From: Ascaris suum
Lineage: Eukaryota; Nematoda; Chromadorea; Rhabditida; Ascarididae
NCBI GenBank assembly: GCA_013433145.1
Contig: CM024189.1
Coordinates: forward strand, 9,664,001 to 9,728,000
Direction: 5' to 3'
Length of the DNA stretch: 64,000 nucleotides
Shown here piece after piece: positions 1-13,100 of the stretch. Each line of letters begins with the position of its first letter. Positions within the stretch are counted from its first letter, which is position 1. The position numbers and the translations under genes were made by a program. The notes under the pieces are model-generated. The model did no database searches. It was not told the origin of the DNA and was given only the letters and a program-made list of their open reading frames with translations.

Positions 1-3000
1 TTGAATTTCGTTTTATTTTATTTTCAGTTTTATTTATTTTAGTTGTTTTATTTTAGTTTACTTTTATTTTATTTTGGTGTTATTTCATTTTAGTTTCATT
101 TTATTTCAGTTTTATTTTATTTTAGTTTTATTTTATTTTCGCCTTTTATTTCGTTTTAGTTCTTATTTTATTTCAGTTTTATTTTATTTTGGTTTTATTT
201 TATTTAAGTTTTATTTATTTTAGATTTATTTTTATTTTATTTTATTTTCATTTTGTTTTATTTTATTTTAGTTTTATTTTATTTCAGTTTTATTTATTTT
301 TAGTTTTATTTTCTTTTAGTTTTATTTTATTATAATTTTATTTTTATGTCTGTTTTATTTTATTTAGTTTTTTTTATTTTAGTTTTATTTTTATTTTGGA
401 TTATCTTAATTTGAGTTTTATTTTTATTTAGTTTTATTTTATTTTAGTTTTATTTTATGTTTTGTTTTAATTTTATTTTTGTTTTCTTTTATTTTAGTTT
501 TATTTTATTTTAGTTTTATTCTATTTTGGTTTCATCTTATTCTGGTTTTATTTTATCTCTGTTTTATTTTATTTTGTTTTATTTATTTTAATTTAATTCT
601 ATTTTTTTTAATTTAATTTGAGTTTTATTTATTTTAGTTTTATTTTATTATAGTTTTATTTTATTTTAGTTTTGTTCTATTTTTGGTTTTATTTGATTTT
701 GGTTATTATTTTGCTTTTAGCTTTATTTTATTTTAGATTTATTTTATTTTAGTTTTGTTTTTTGTTTTTATTTTCTTTGGTTTTATGTTATTTCAGTTTT
801 ATATTATCTTAGTTTTTATTTGTTTTGGTTCAATTTTATCTTGGTTTTATTTTATTTGGTTTTAATTTTATTTTAAATTTTGTTATTTTTGTTTTATTTT
901 ATTTTAGTTTAATTCGATTTTGGTTCATTTTATATTAGTATTGTTATTTCTCTGTTTCTTTTCGTTTTATTTTATTTTGTTTTTATTTTTTTTAGTTTAA
1001 TTCTATTTTTGGTTTTATTTTATTTCAGTTTTATTCTATTTTAGTTTTATTTTATTTTAGTTTTATTTTTTTTTTAGTTTTATTTTATTTTAGTTTTATT
1101 TTATTTGTGGTTTTATTTTATTTTTGGTTTTTATTTTGTTTTGTTTTATTTTATTTAGATTTATTTTATTTTTGGTTTTATTTTATTTAGTTTTATTTTA
1201 TTTTTGTTTTATTTTCTTTCAGTTTTATTTTATTTTACTTATATTTTATTTTAGTTTTATTTTATTTGGTTTTATTTATTTTAGTTTTATTTGAATTTAG
1301 TTTTATTTATTTTTAGGTTTTATTTTATTTTACTTTTACTTTCTTTAGTTTTATTTATTTTAGTTTTATTTTATTTTAGTTTTATTTTACTTCACCTTTA
1401 TCTTATTTTGGGTTTTATTTTATTTTGGTTTTATTTAGTTTAGTTTATTTTATTTCGGTTTATTTTATTTTGGTTTTGTTTTATTTTAGTTTTATTTTAT
1501 TTCGGTTTTATTTTAATTTTAGTTTTATTTTATTTTGTTTTGTTTTATTTTAATTTTATTTATTTTAGTTCTATTTTATTTTAGTTTTATTTTATTTTTG
1601 TTTTATCTTATTTTAGTTTTATTTTATTTTGGTTTTTTTATTTTAGTTTTATTTTATTTTTGGTTTTATTTTATTTTTAGTTTTAATCTTATTTCGGTTT
1701 TATTTTATTTTAGCTTCATTTTATTATAGTTTTATTTTATTTTGGTTTTATTTTATTTAAGTTTTATTTATTTAGATTTATTTATCTTAGTTTATTTTGT
1801 TTTGGTTTTATTTTATTTTAGTTTTAGTTTCTTTTGGTTTTATTTTATTTCAGTTTTATTTTATTTTAGTTTTCATTTTATTTTAGTTTTATTTTATTCT
1901 AGTTTTATTTTATTTTGGTTTTTTTATATGTTTGGTTTTATTTTATTTTAGTTTTATTTTATTTTGGTTTTATTTTATTTTAGTTTCATTTTAATTCTGT
2001 TTTTATTTTGTTTTCGTTTTATTTTATTTTTGCTTTATTTTATTTAATTTTTTTCATTTTAGTTTTATTTAATTCTGTTTCGTTTTATTGTCAGTTTTAT
2101 TTTATCTTAGTTTTATTTTTATTTTGGTTCTATTTTATCTTAGTTTTTATTTTATTTTGGTTTTAATTTTATTTAAATTTATTTTATTCTGTTTTGTTTT
2201 ATTTTAGTTTATTCTATTTTGTTTTATTTTGTTTTAGTTTTATTTTTATTTTACTTATTTTTTTATTTGGTTTTATTTTATTTTGGTTTTATTTGTTTTG
2301 TTTTATTTTATTTTGTATTACTTTATTTTAGTTTAATTTCGATTTTGGTTTTATTTTATTTTAGTTTTATTTTATTTCGTTTTATTTTATTTAGTTTTAT
2401 TTCATTTTTGTTTTATTTTTATTTTGGTTTTTATTATTTTAGTTTTATTTTTTATTTTTCGTTTTAGTTTTATTTAAAGTTTTATTTTCTTTTTAGATTT
2501 ATTTTATTTTAGTTTTATTTTATTTTCGATTTATTTTATTTTAGTTCTTATTTTATTTTGTTTATTTTTATTTTAGTTTAAATTTATTTCAGTTTTATTT
2601 TAGTTTTCGTTTTATTTTATCTAAAGTTTTATTTTATTTGGTTTTATTTTCATTTAGTTTAACTTTCTTTTGGTTTTATTTTATTTTGGGTTTATTTTGT
2701 TCTAGTTTCATTTTATTTTTGTTTCATTTTATCCAAGTTTTTTTTCATTTTGGTTTTATTTTATTTTAGTTTTAGTTTCTTTTGGTTTTATTTTATTTCA
2801 GCTTTATTTTAGTTTTATTTTATTTTGGTTTTATTTTATTTTGGTTTTATTTTGTTTTAGTTTTTTTTTATTTCGTTTATTTATTTTAGTTTTATTTTCT
2901 TTTAGTTTTATGTTTTATTTTACTTTATTTTCTTTTAGTTTTATTTTTATTTTGCTTTTATTTTATTTTAGTTTATTTTATTTCAGCTTTATTTTATTTT

Positions 3001-6000
3001 AGTTCTTTTCTATTTAGTTTTAGTTTCTTTTGGTTTTATTTTATTTTAGATTTTTTTTAGTTTTATTTTATTTTACTCTTATTTTATTTTCGTTTTATTT
3101 TATTTAGTTTTATTTTATTTTGGTTTTATTTTAATTTTGGTTTTATTTTATTTTAGTTTTATTTTCTTTTAGTTTTATTTTATTTCATTTTATTTTATTT
3201 TTGTTTTATTTATCTTAGTTTTATTTAATTTAGGTTTTATTTTATTTTAGTTTTTAGTTATTTTGGTTTTATTTTATTTTTGCTTTATTTTATTGTGGTT
3301 TTATTTTATTTTAGTTTTATTTTATTTTGGTTTTATTTCATTTTAGATTTATTTTAATTTATATTTTATTTTGTTTTGTTTTATTTTATTTTGTTTTATT
3401 TTATTTTAGTATAATTCTATTTTGGTTTTATTTTATAATAGTTTTAATTTATTTTAGTTTTTATTATTTTGGTTTCATTTTGTTTTAGTTTTATTTTGTT
3501 TAGTTTTATTTTATTTACTTTTATTTTCATTTATTTTTTTTTTTTAGTTTTATTTTATTTTTGTTTTATTTTATTTAGTTTTATTTTCATTTTGGTTTTT
3601 TAATTTTTGTTTTATTTTACTTTCTTTTTATTTTATTTTAGTTTTATTTTATTGTAGTTTTATTTTATTTTAGTTTTATTTTATTTTAGTTTCATTTTGT
3701 TTTAGTTTTATTTATTTTTAGTTTTTTATTTCGGTTTTTATTTTATTTTAGTTTTATTTTATTTTAGTTTTATTTTATTGCGGTTTTATTTTATTTTAGT
3801 TTTTTTATTTTAGTTTTATTCTATTTAGTTTATTTTTATTTTTGTTTTATTTTATTTTGGTTTTTATTTTATTTTGGTTTTATTTTATTTTAGCTTTATT
3901 CTATTTTGGTTTTATTTTATTTCAGTTTTATTTTATTTAGTTTTAATTTTATTTCAGTTTTATTTTATTTTTGTTTTATTTTACTTTTGTTTATTTTATT
4001 TTAGTTTTTTTTTATTTAGTTTTATTTTATTTGGTTTTTATTTATTTTGGTTAATTTTGTTTTGATTTTATTTTATTTGTTTATTTTTTTATTTTAGTTT
4101 ATTCTGTTTTGGTTTTATTTTATTTAGGTTTTATTTTATTTTAGTTTTTGTTTTTTTTGGTTTTATTTTATTTCAGCTTTATTTTATTTCAGTTTTATTT
4201 TATTTTACTCTTATTTTATTTTAGTTTTAATTTTACTTTAGTTTTATATTATTTTAGTTTTATTTTATTTTACTCTTTTTTATTTTATTTTATTTTATTT
4301 TAGTTTTATTTTATTTATTTTATTTATTTCAGTTTTATTTTATTTTGGTTTTATTTTTTTTATGTTTATTTTATTTTAGATTTATTTTATTTAATTTTAT
4401 TTCATTTTGTTTTATTTTATTTTGTTTTATTTATTTCAGTTTTATTTATTTTTAGTTTATTTTTCTTTTTAGTTTTATTTTATTTTACTTTTATTTTATG
4501 TCAGTTTTATTTTATTTAGTTTTATTTTATTTTAGGTTTTATTTATTTTGGTTATCTTTATTTGAGTTTATTTTATTTTAGTTTTGTATTTTATTTTGTT
4601 TTATTATATTTTAGTTTTATTTTATTTTAGTTTTATTTTATTTTATTTTATTTTATTTTGGTTTTATTTTATTTTGGTTTATTTTATTTTGTTTTAATTT
4701 ATTTTGTTTTATTTTTATTTAGTTTTAATTCGATTTTCGTTTTATTTATTTTAGTTTTGTTTTATTTTTGTTTTATTTTATTTAGTTTTATTTTATTTTA
4801 GTTTTATTTATGTTGTTTTTTTTATTTTAGTTTTATTTCATTTGGTTCTATTTTATCTTAGTTTTTTTTTGTATTTTGGTTTTATTTTATTTTGGTTTTA
4901 TTTTTATTTTAGTTTTATTTTATTTTGGTTTTATTTTATTTTAGGTTTATTTTATTTAGGTTTTATTTTATTTTAGTTTTATTTTATTTCAATTTTATTT
5001 TTATTTTTGTTTTATTTTATCTTAGGTTTTATTTTATTTTGTTTTATTTTATTTTAGTTTTAGTTTTCTTTTGGTTTTATTTTATTTTAGCTTTATTTAT
5101 TTTGGTTTTGTTTTATTTTAGTTTTATTTTATTTTAGTTTTATTTTTTTTTAGTTTTATTTTATTTAGGTTTTATTTTATTTAGTTTTATTTTATTTTAG
5201 TTTTTTTTATTTTAGTTTATTTTATTTTAGTTTTATTTTATTTGGTTTTATTTTATTTTGTTTTATTTTATCTTAGTTTTATTTTATTTATCGTTTTATT
5301 TTATTTTAGTTTTTATTTTATTTTGGTTCTACTTTATTTAGGTTTATTTTATTTCTTAGTTTTATTCTATTTAATTTTATTTTACTTTATTTTTTTTTGG
5401 TTTTATTTTATTTTGGTTTTTATTTTATTTTAGTTTTATTTTATTTTAGTTTTATTTGAATTTCGTTTTATTTTATTTTAGTTTTATTTTATTTTAGTGT
5501 TTTATTTTATTTTACTTTTATTTTAATTTGGTTTTATTATTTTAGTTTTATTTTCTTTGCAGTTTTGTTTATTTTTAGTTTTATTTTATTTTGGCTTTAT
5601 TTCGTTTTGGTTTTTTTTATTTCAGTTTTTTTTTTATTTTGGTTTTATTTATTTTAAGTTTGTTTTTATTTTAGATTTATTTTATTTTATTTTATTTCAT
5701 TTGTTGTATTTATTTTAGTTTTTATTTTATTTCAGTTTTATTTACTTTTTTGTTTTATTTTCTTTTAGTTCTATTTTTATTTTACTTTTTATTTATGTAG
5801 TTTTATTTTATTTTAGTTTTTATTTTATTTTAGTTTTATTTTATTTTGGTTTTATCTTATTGAGTTTTATTTTATTTTAGTTTTATTTTTATTTTGTTTT
5901 ATTTTATTTGTGTTTTATTTTATTTTTGTTTTATTTTATTTTAGTTTTATTTTATTTTAGTTTTATTTATTTTAGTTTCATCTTATTTGGTTTTTTTTAT

Positions 6001-9000
6001 TTCAGTATTATTTTATTTTTGTTTTATTTAATTTTAGTAAATTTATATTTTTTAAATTTATTTTAGTTTTATTTTATTTTAGTTTTATTTTATTTTAGTT
6101 AATTTATTTTAGTTTTTCTATATTGGTTTTATTTGATTTTGGTTTTATTTGCTTTAGCTTTATTTTATTGAGATTTAATTTTAATTTGTTTTGTTTTTTT
6201 GTAGTTTTATTTTATTTTGGTTTTATTTTATTTAGTTTTATATTATTTAGTTTTATTTTTGTTTTGGTTTATTTTATCTTAGTTTTATTTTGTTTTGGTT
6301 TAATTATTTTAAATTTATTTTATTTTTGTTTTATGTTATTTTAGTTTTAATCGATTTTGGTTTTTTTTTATTTAGTTTTATTTTATTTAGTTTGTTTCTT
6401 TTGGTTTTATTTTATTTCAGCTTTATTTTATGTTTAGTTTTATTTTATTTTACTTTTATTTTATTTTGTTTTATATTATTTTAGTTTTATTTTGTTTTGT
6501 TTTATTTTTTTTGTTTTACTTTTATTTTAGTTTAATTTTAGTTTATTTTATTGTTTATTTTATATTTAGTTTTATTTTATTTTAGTTTTATTTTATTTTT
6601 GTTTTATTTTCTTTAGTTTTATTTTATTTGTTTTATTTTTTTTAGTTTTATTTTATTTTGGTTTTATTTTATTTTGGTTTTATTTTATTTTAGTTTTATT
6701 TTATTTTGGTTTTATTTTATTTTAGTTTTATTTTATTTTGCTTTAATTTTATTTTTAGTTTTTATCTTATTTCAATTTTATTTTATTTTGTTCTATTTTA
6801 TCTTTGTTTATTTATTTTGGTTGAGTTTTATTTTATTTTAGTTTTAGTTTCTTTTAGTTTTATTTTATTTTAGCTTTTATTTTTATTTGGTTTTTGTTTA
6901 TTTTAGTTTTATTTTATTTTGGTTTTCTTTATTTTAGATTTTTTTATTTTAATATTTATTTTTGTTTTTGTTTTATTTTATTTTTGTTTTATTTTTATTT
7001 TAGTTTAATTCTATTTTGGTTTATATTTTATATTAGTTTTATTTTATTTTGGTTTTATTTATTTTAGTTTCATTTTGTTTTAGTTTTTATTTTATTTTAG
7101 TTTTATTTTATTTACTTTTATTTCATTTTAGTTTTATTTTATTTTACTTTTATTTTATTTTAGTTTTATTTTATTTTAGTTTTTATTTCATTTTTGGTTT
7201 TTTTTATTTTAGTTTTTTATTTTACTTTCTTTTTATTTTATTTTAGTTTTATTTTATTGTAGTTTTGTTTTATTTTGTTTTATTTTATTTTAGTTCTAGT
7301 TTTATTTTTTAGTTTTATTTTCTTTTAGTTTTATTTTATTTTCGGTTTTATTTTATTTTGTTTTATTTTATTTTGTTTTATTTATTTCGTTTTATTATAT
7401 TTTAGTTTTATTTTATTTTAGTTTTATTTTATTTTGTTTAGTTTTATTTTGTTTTTTATTATTTTTTATTTTATTTTGGTTTTATTTTATTTTAGTTTTA
7501 TTTCTATTTTGGTTTTATTTTATTTCAGTTTTATTTTATTTAGTTTTTATTTTATTTCAGTTTTATTTTATTTTTTGTTTATTTTACTTTTGTTTTATTT
7601 CATTTTAGTTTTATTTTATTTTAGTTTTATTTATTTTGGTTTGATTTTATTTTGTAAATTTGTTTTGTTTTATTTTATTTTGTTTTATTTTACTTTTGTT
7701 TAATTTGTTTTGGTTTTATTTTATTTTAGTTTTATTTTATTTTGTTTTATTTTATTTGGTTTTATTTTATTTCAGCTTTATTTTATTTCAGTTTTATTTT
7801 ATTTTACTTTATTTTATTTTAGTTTTATTTTATTTTAGTTTTATTTTATTTTAGCTTTTATTTTATTTTAGTTCTTATTTTATTTTAGTTTTATTTTATT
7901 TTAGTTTTATATTTATTTCACTTTTATCTTATTTTGGTTTATTTTATTTTGTGCTATTTTATTTTCGTTTTATTTTATTTTTGGTTTTATTTTATTTTAG
8001 TTTTATTTCATTTAGTTTTATTTTTTTTGTTTTATTTTATTTTACTTTTATTTTATTTTGTTTTATTTTATTTTGCTTTTATTTTGTTTTGTTTTAATTT
8101 ATTTTGTTTTATTTTATTTTAGTTTAATTCGATTTTGGTTTTATTTTATTTTAGTTTTATTTTATTTTAGTTTTATTTTATTTTGGTTTTATTTTATTTT
8201 GTTTTATTATATTTTGGTTTTTATTATTTTAGTTTTATTTATTAATTTTGGTTCTATTTTATCTTAGTTTTTTTTTATTTTGGTTTTTTTTTATTTTGGT
8301 TTTTATTTTATTTAGCTTTATTTTATTTTGGTTTTATTTGATTTTGGTTTAATTTTTTTTTGCTTATTTTATTTCAGATTTATTTTATTTTTGTTTTATT
8401 TTATTTTGTTTTTATTTTATCTGGTTATATTTATTCTGTTTCATTTTATTTTAGTTTTATTTTATCTTAGTTTTATTTTATTTTGGTTCTGTTTTATCTT
8501 GTTTTATTTTTATTTTGGTTTATTTTATTTAGTTTTATTTTATTTTGGTTATATTTTATTTTAAATTTATTTTATTCTGTTTTGTTTTTTTTAGTTTAAT
8601 TTATTTTGGTTTTATTTTATTTTTGTTTTATTTTATTTTAGTTTTTTATTTTATTTTAGTTTTATTTATTTTAGTTTATTTTATTTTAGTTTTATTTTAT
8701 TTTACTTTTATTTTATTTTGGTTTTATTTTATTTTGGTTTTATTTTGTTTTGTTTTATTTATTTTGTTTTATTTTATTTTAGTTTAATTCGATTTTGGTT
8801 TTATTTAATTTTAGTTTTATTTTATTTTAGTTTTATTTTATTTTCGATTTATTTTATTTTAGTTTTGTTTTATTTGTTCTATTTTATTTTAGTTTTAATT
8901 ATTTCAGTTTTATTTTAGTTTGTTTTATTTCATATGTTTATTTTTTTTTGGTTTTATTTTATTTAGTTTAATTTTCTTTTGGTTTTATTTTTTTCATTTT

Positions 9001-10100
9001 ATTTTGTTTAGTTTCATTTTTTTTTTGTTTTATTTATCCTAGTTTTTTTTATTTTGGTTTTATTTTATTTTAGTTTTAGTTTCTTTTAGTTTTATTTTAT
9101 TTTAGCTATTTTTTAGTTTTTATTGTATTTTACTCTTATTTTATTTTCGTTTTATTTTTTTTTAGTTTTTATTTTATTTTTGGTTTTTAATTTATTTTGG
9201 TTTTATTTTATTTAGTTTTATTTATTTTGGTTTTATTTTTTTTGTTTTATTTCTATTTTATTTATTTTATTTTAGTTTTATTTTATTCAATTTTATTTTA
9301 TTTTTGTTCTATTTTATCTTTGTTTTATTTTATTTTGGTTTTATTTTATTTTTAGTTTTAGTTTCTTTTGGTTTTATTTTATTTAGCTTTATTTTATTTT
9401 GGTTTTGTTTTATTTTAGTTTTATTTTTATTTTAGTTTTAGTTTTCTTTTGGTTTTATTTTATTTTAGTTTTATTTTAGTTATATTTTATATTAGCTTTT
9501 TTTATTTTCGTTCTCTTTTATTTTAGTTTTATTTTTATTTCAGCTTTATTTTATTTAGTTTTATTTTATTTTACTCATTATTTTATTTTAGTTTTATTTT
9601 ATTTTGTTTTATTTTACTTTACTTTTATCTTATTTTAGTTTTATTTTATTTTGGTTTTATTTTATTTTAGTTTTATTGTATTTCGTTTTATTTTATTTTG
9701 GTTTTATTTTATTTTAGTTTTATTTTATTTCGGTTTTATTATATTTCAGCTTTATTTTATTTTAGTTTATTTAGTTTTTTTTATTTGTTCTATTTATTTT
9801 GGTTTTATTTTATTTTAGTTTAATTTTATTTTAGTTTTAATTTCTATTAGTTTTATTTTACAACAGTTTTATTTTTTTAGTTTTATTTAATTTTACCTTT
9901 ATTTTATTTTGTTTTTATTTTTATTTTGGTTTTATTTTATTTCAGTTTTATTTTATTTCGGTTTTATTTTCTCTTCGTTTTATTTATTTCTGTTTTATTT
10001 TATTTTATTTTTTTATTTTTTTATTTTATTTTATTTTAGTTTTATTTATTTCAGTTTTATTTTATTTGGGTTTATTTTATTTTACTTTCATTTTATTTTG
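1..10100. repeat. TTTTA/TTTTAG satellite, irregular part
   Basis: The stretch is built almost wholly from the words TTTTATTTTA, TTTTAG, TTTTGG and TTTCAG in 5-, 10- and 15-bp steps. The plus strand is T-rich with very little C. Single-base slippage is common, so no exact period is kept and I see no stable larger unit here. Open frames in it translate to F/L/I/V/Y-only strings, which follow from the repeat and are not genes. No promoter, exon or RNA gene is visible. Confidence 0.95.
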
Positions 10101-13100
10101 TTTTATTCTATTTTAGTTTTATTTTATTTTGCTTTTATTTTATTTTAGTTTATTTTATTTTAGTTTTATTTTGTTTTAGTTTTAATTTGTTTTAGGTTTT
10201 ATCTTACATTAGTTTATTTTTATTTTTGGTTTTTTTTATTCAATTTATTTTACTTTATTTTATTTTAGTTTTGTTTTATTTTAGTTTTGCTTTATTTTAG
10301 TTTTGTTTCAGTTTTGTTTAATTTTATTTTAGTTTTATATTATTTGGTTTATTTTTTTCTTAGTTTTATTTTATTTTTAGTTTTATTTATTTTAGTTTTA
10401 TTTTATTTTAGTTTTATTTTATTTTGGTTTTATTTATTTTAGTTTTATTTTATTTTAGTTTTATTTTATTTTAGCTTTATTTTACTTTAGTTTTTTTTTT
10501 TAGTTTATTTAATTTTACCTTTTTTTATTTTGGTTTTATTTTATTTTTTTTTTTTTGTTTTAGTTTTGTTTTATTTTATTTTAGTTTTATATTATTTTGG
10601 TTTTATTTTTTCTTGGTTTTATTTTTATTTTCGTTTTATTTCGTTTTAGTTTTATTTTATTTTAGTTTTATTTTATTTTAGTTTATTTTATTTTGGTTTT
10701 ATTTTATTTTAGTTTTATTTTATTTTAGTTTTATTTTATTTTAGCTTTATTTTATTTCAGTTTTATTTTATTTTAGTTTTAATTTGTATTAGTTTTATTT
10801 ATTTTAGTTTTATTCTATTTTGGTTTTATTCTATTTTGTTTTATTTTATTTTAGTTTTATTTTATTTTAGGTTTATTTTATTTTTGTTTTATTTTTTTTT
10901 TGTTTTATTTTTGTTTTACTTTTATTGTACTTTGGTTTTTTTATATTTTAGTTTTATTTTCTTTTCTTTTGATTTTATTTAAGTTTTATTTTATTTTAGT
11001 TTATTTTAATTTTATTTTATTTTAGTTTTTTTTTAATTTAGCTTTATTTTATTTTAGTTTTATTTTATTTTGTTTATTTTATTTTAGTTTTATTTTATTT
11101 TGTTTTATTTTATTTTAGTTTTTATTTTCTTTTAGCTTTATTTTGTTTTAGTTTTATTTTATTTTAGTTTTATTTTCTTTTAGTTTTATTTTGTATTTAG
11201 TTTTATTTTAGTTTTTATTTTATTTTTTTAGTTTTATATTATTTTAGTTTTATTTTAATTTAGTTTTATTATGTTTTAGTTTTTATTTTTTACATTAGTT
11301 TTGTTTTATTTTATTTTTATTTTATTTTTGTTTTATTTTATTTTAATTATATTTAGTTTATTTTATTTTAGTTTCATTTTTATTTAGTTTTGTTTTAGTT
11401 TTAGTTTTATTTTATTTCAGTTTTATTTTCTTTTTGGTTTTATTTTATTTTAGTTTCATTTTATTATGGTTTTCTTTTAATTTAGTTTTATTTTATTTAA
11501 TTTTATTTTAGTTTTATTTTATTTTAGTTTTATTTTCTTTTGGTTTTATTTTATTTTAGTTTTATTTTTGTTTTTAATTTTTATTTTACTTTATTTTTAT
11601 ATTTCTTAGTTTTATTTTTTGCTTAGTTTTATTTTCTTTTTAGTTTTATTTTATTTTAGTTTTATTTTATTTTGGTTTTATTTTAATTAGTTTTATTTTT
11701 TTTAGTTTTATTTTATTTTGGTTTTATTTTATTATAGGTTTCATTTCACATTAGTGTTTTTTTATATTAGTTTTATTTTACATTAGTATGATTTTTATTT
11801 TAGTTTTTTTTTTTATTTTAGTTTTTTTTATTTTAATTTTATTTTTGTTTTATTTTATTTTGGTTTTATTTTATTTTAGTTTTACTTTCTTTAGTTTTAT
11901 TTGTTTTTAGTTTTATTTTATTTACTTTTATTTCACTTTAGTTTTATTTTATTTTAGTTTTATTTGTTTTAGTTTTATTTTATTTTAGTTTCATTTTATT
12001 TTAGTTTTATTTTCTTTAGTTTTATTTTATTTTGGTTCCATTTTATTTTGCTTTTATTTTAATTTAGTTTTATTTCATTTTACTTTTATTTTGTTTTGGT
12101 TTTTTTAAGATTTTAGTTTATTTACTAGTTTTATTTTTATTTTGGTTTTTTTTTATTTAGTTTTATTTCATTTTACTTTTATTTTGTTTTGGTTTAATTT
12201 TATTTTAGTTTTATTTTATTTTAGTTTTTTTTATTTTTAATTTATTTTAGTTTTATTTTAATTTAGTTTTATTTTACTTTTAGTTTTATTTTACATTAGT
12301 TTTATTTTATTTTAGTTTATTTTATTTTTGTTATTATTTATTTTGCTTTATTTTATTTAGTTTTATTGAGATCGATATTTAGTTTTATTTTGTTTTAGTT
12401 TTAATTGTATTGTTTTATCTTACACTTAGTTTTATTTTTATTTTGGTTTTATTTTATTCAATTTTATTTTACTTTATTTTATTTTAGTTTTGGTTTATTT
12501 TAGTTTTGCTTTATTTTAGTTTTGTTTCAGTTTTGTTTTATTTTTTTTAGTTTTATATTATTTTGGTTTTATTTTTTCTTAGTTTTATTTTATTTTAGTT
12601 TTATTTTATTTTAGTTTTATTTTATTTTAGTTTATTTTTATTTTTGGTTTTATTTTTATTTTAGTTTTATTTATTTTAGTTTTATTTTATTTTAGCTTTA
12701 TTTTACTTAGTTTTATTTTATTTTAGTTTTATTTAATTTTACCTTTATTTTTTATTTTGGTTTTTTTTTTATTTTTTTTTTTGTTTTTGTTTGTTTTATT
12801 TTAGTTTAGTTTATATTATTTTGTTTTATTTTTTTTGGTTTTATTTTATTTTCGTTTTATTTCGTTTTAGTTTTATTTTATTTTAGTTTTATTTTTATTT
12901 AGGTTTTATTTTATTTTGGTTTTATTTTATTTTAGTTGTATTTATTTTCAGTTTTATTTTATTTTAGTTTTAATTTGTATTTAGTTTTTTGTATTTTTAG
13001 TTTTATTCTATTTTGGTTTTATTTTATTTAGTTTTATTTTATTTTAGTTTTATTTTATTTTAGTTATTTTATTTTTGTTTTATTTTTTTTTGTTTTATTT

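Noticed and set aside
1535..10148. Many open frames of F/L/I/V/Y residues in the first satellite
   Set aside because: They follow mechanically from TTTTATTTTAG words, lack any domain, and start at TTG or similar codons; the same happens in every T-rich block.
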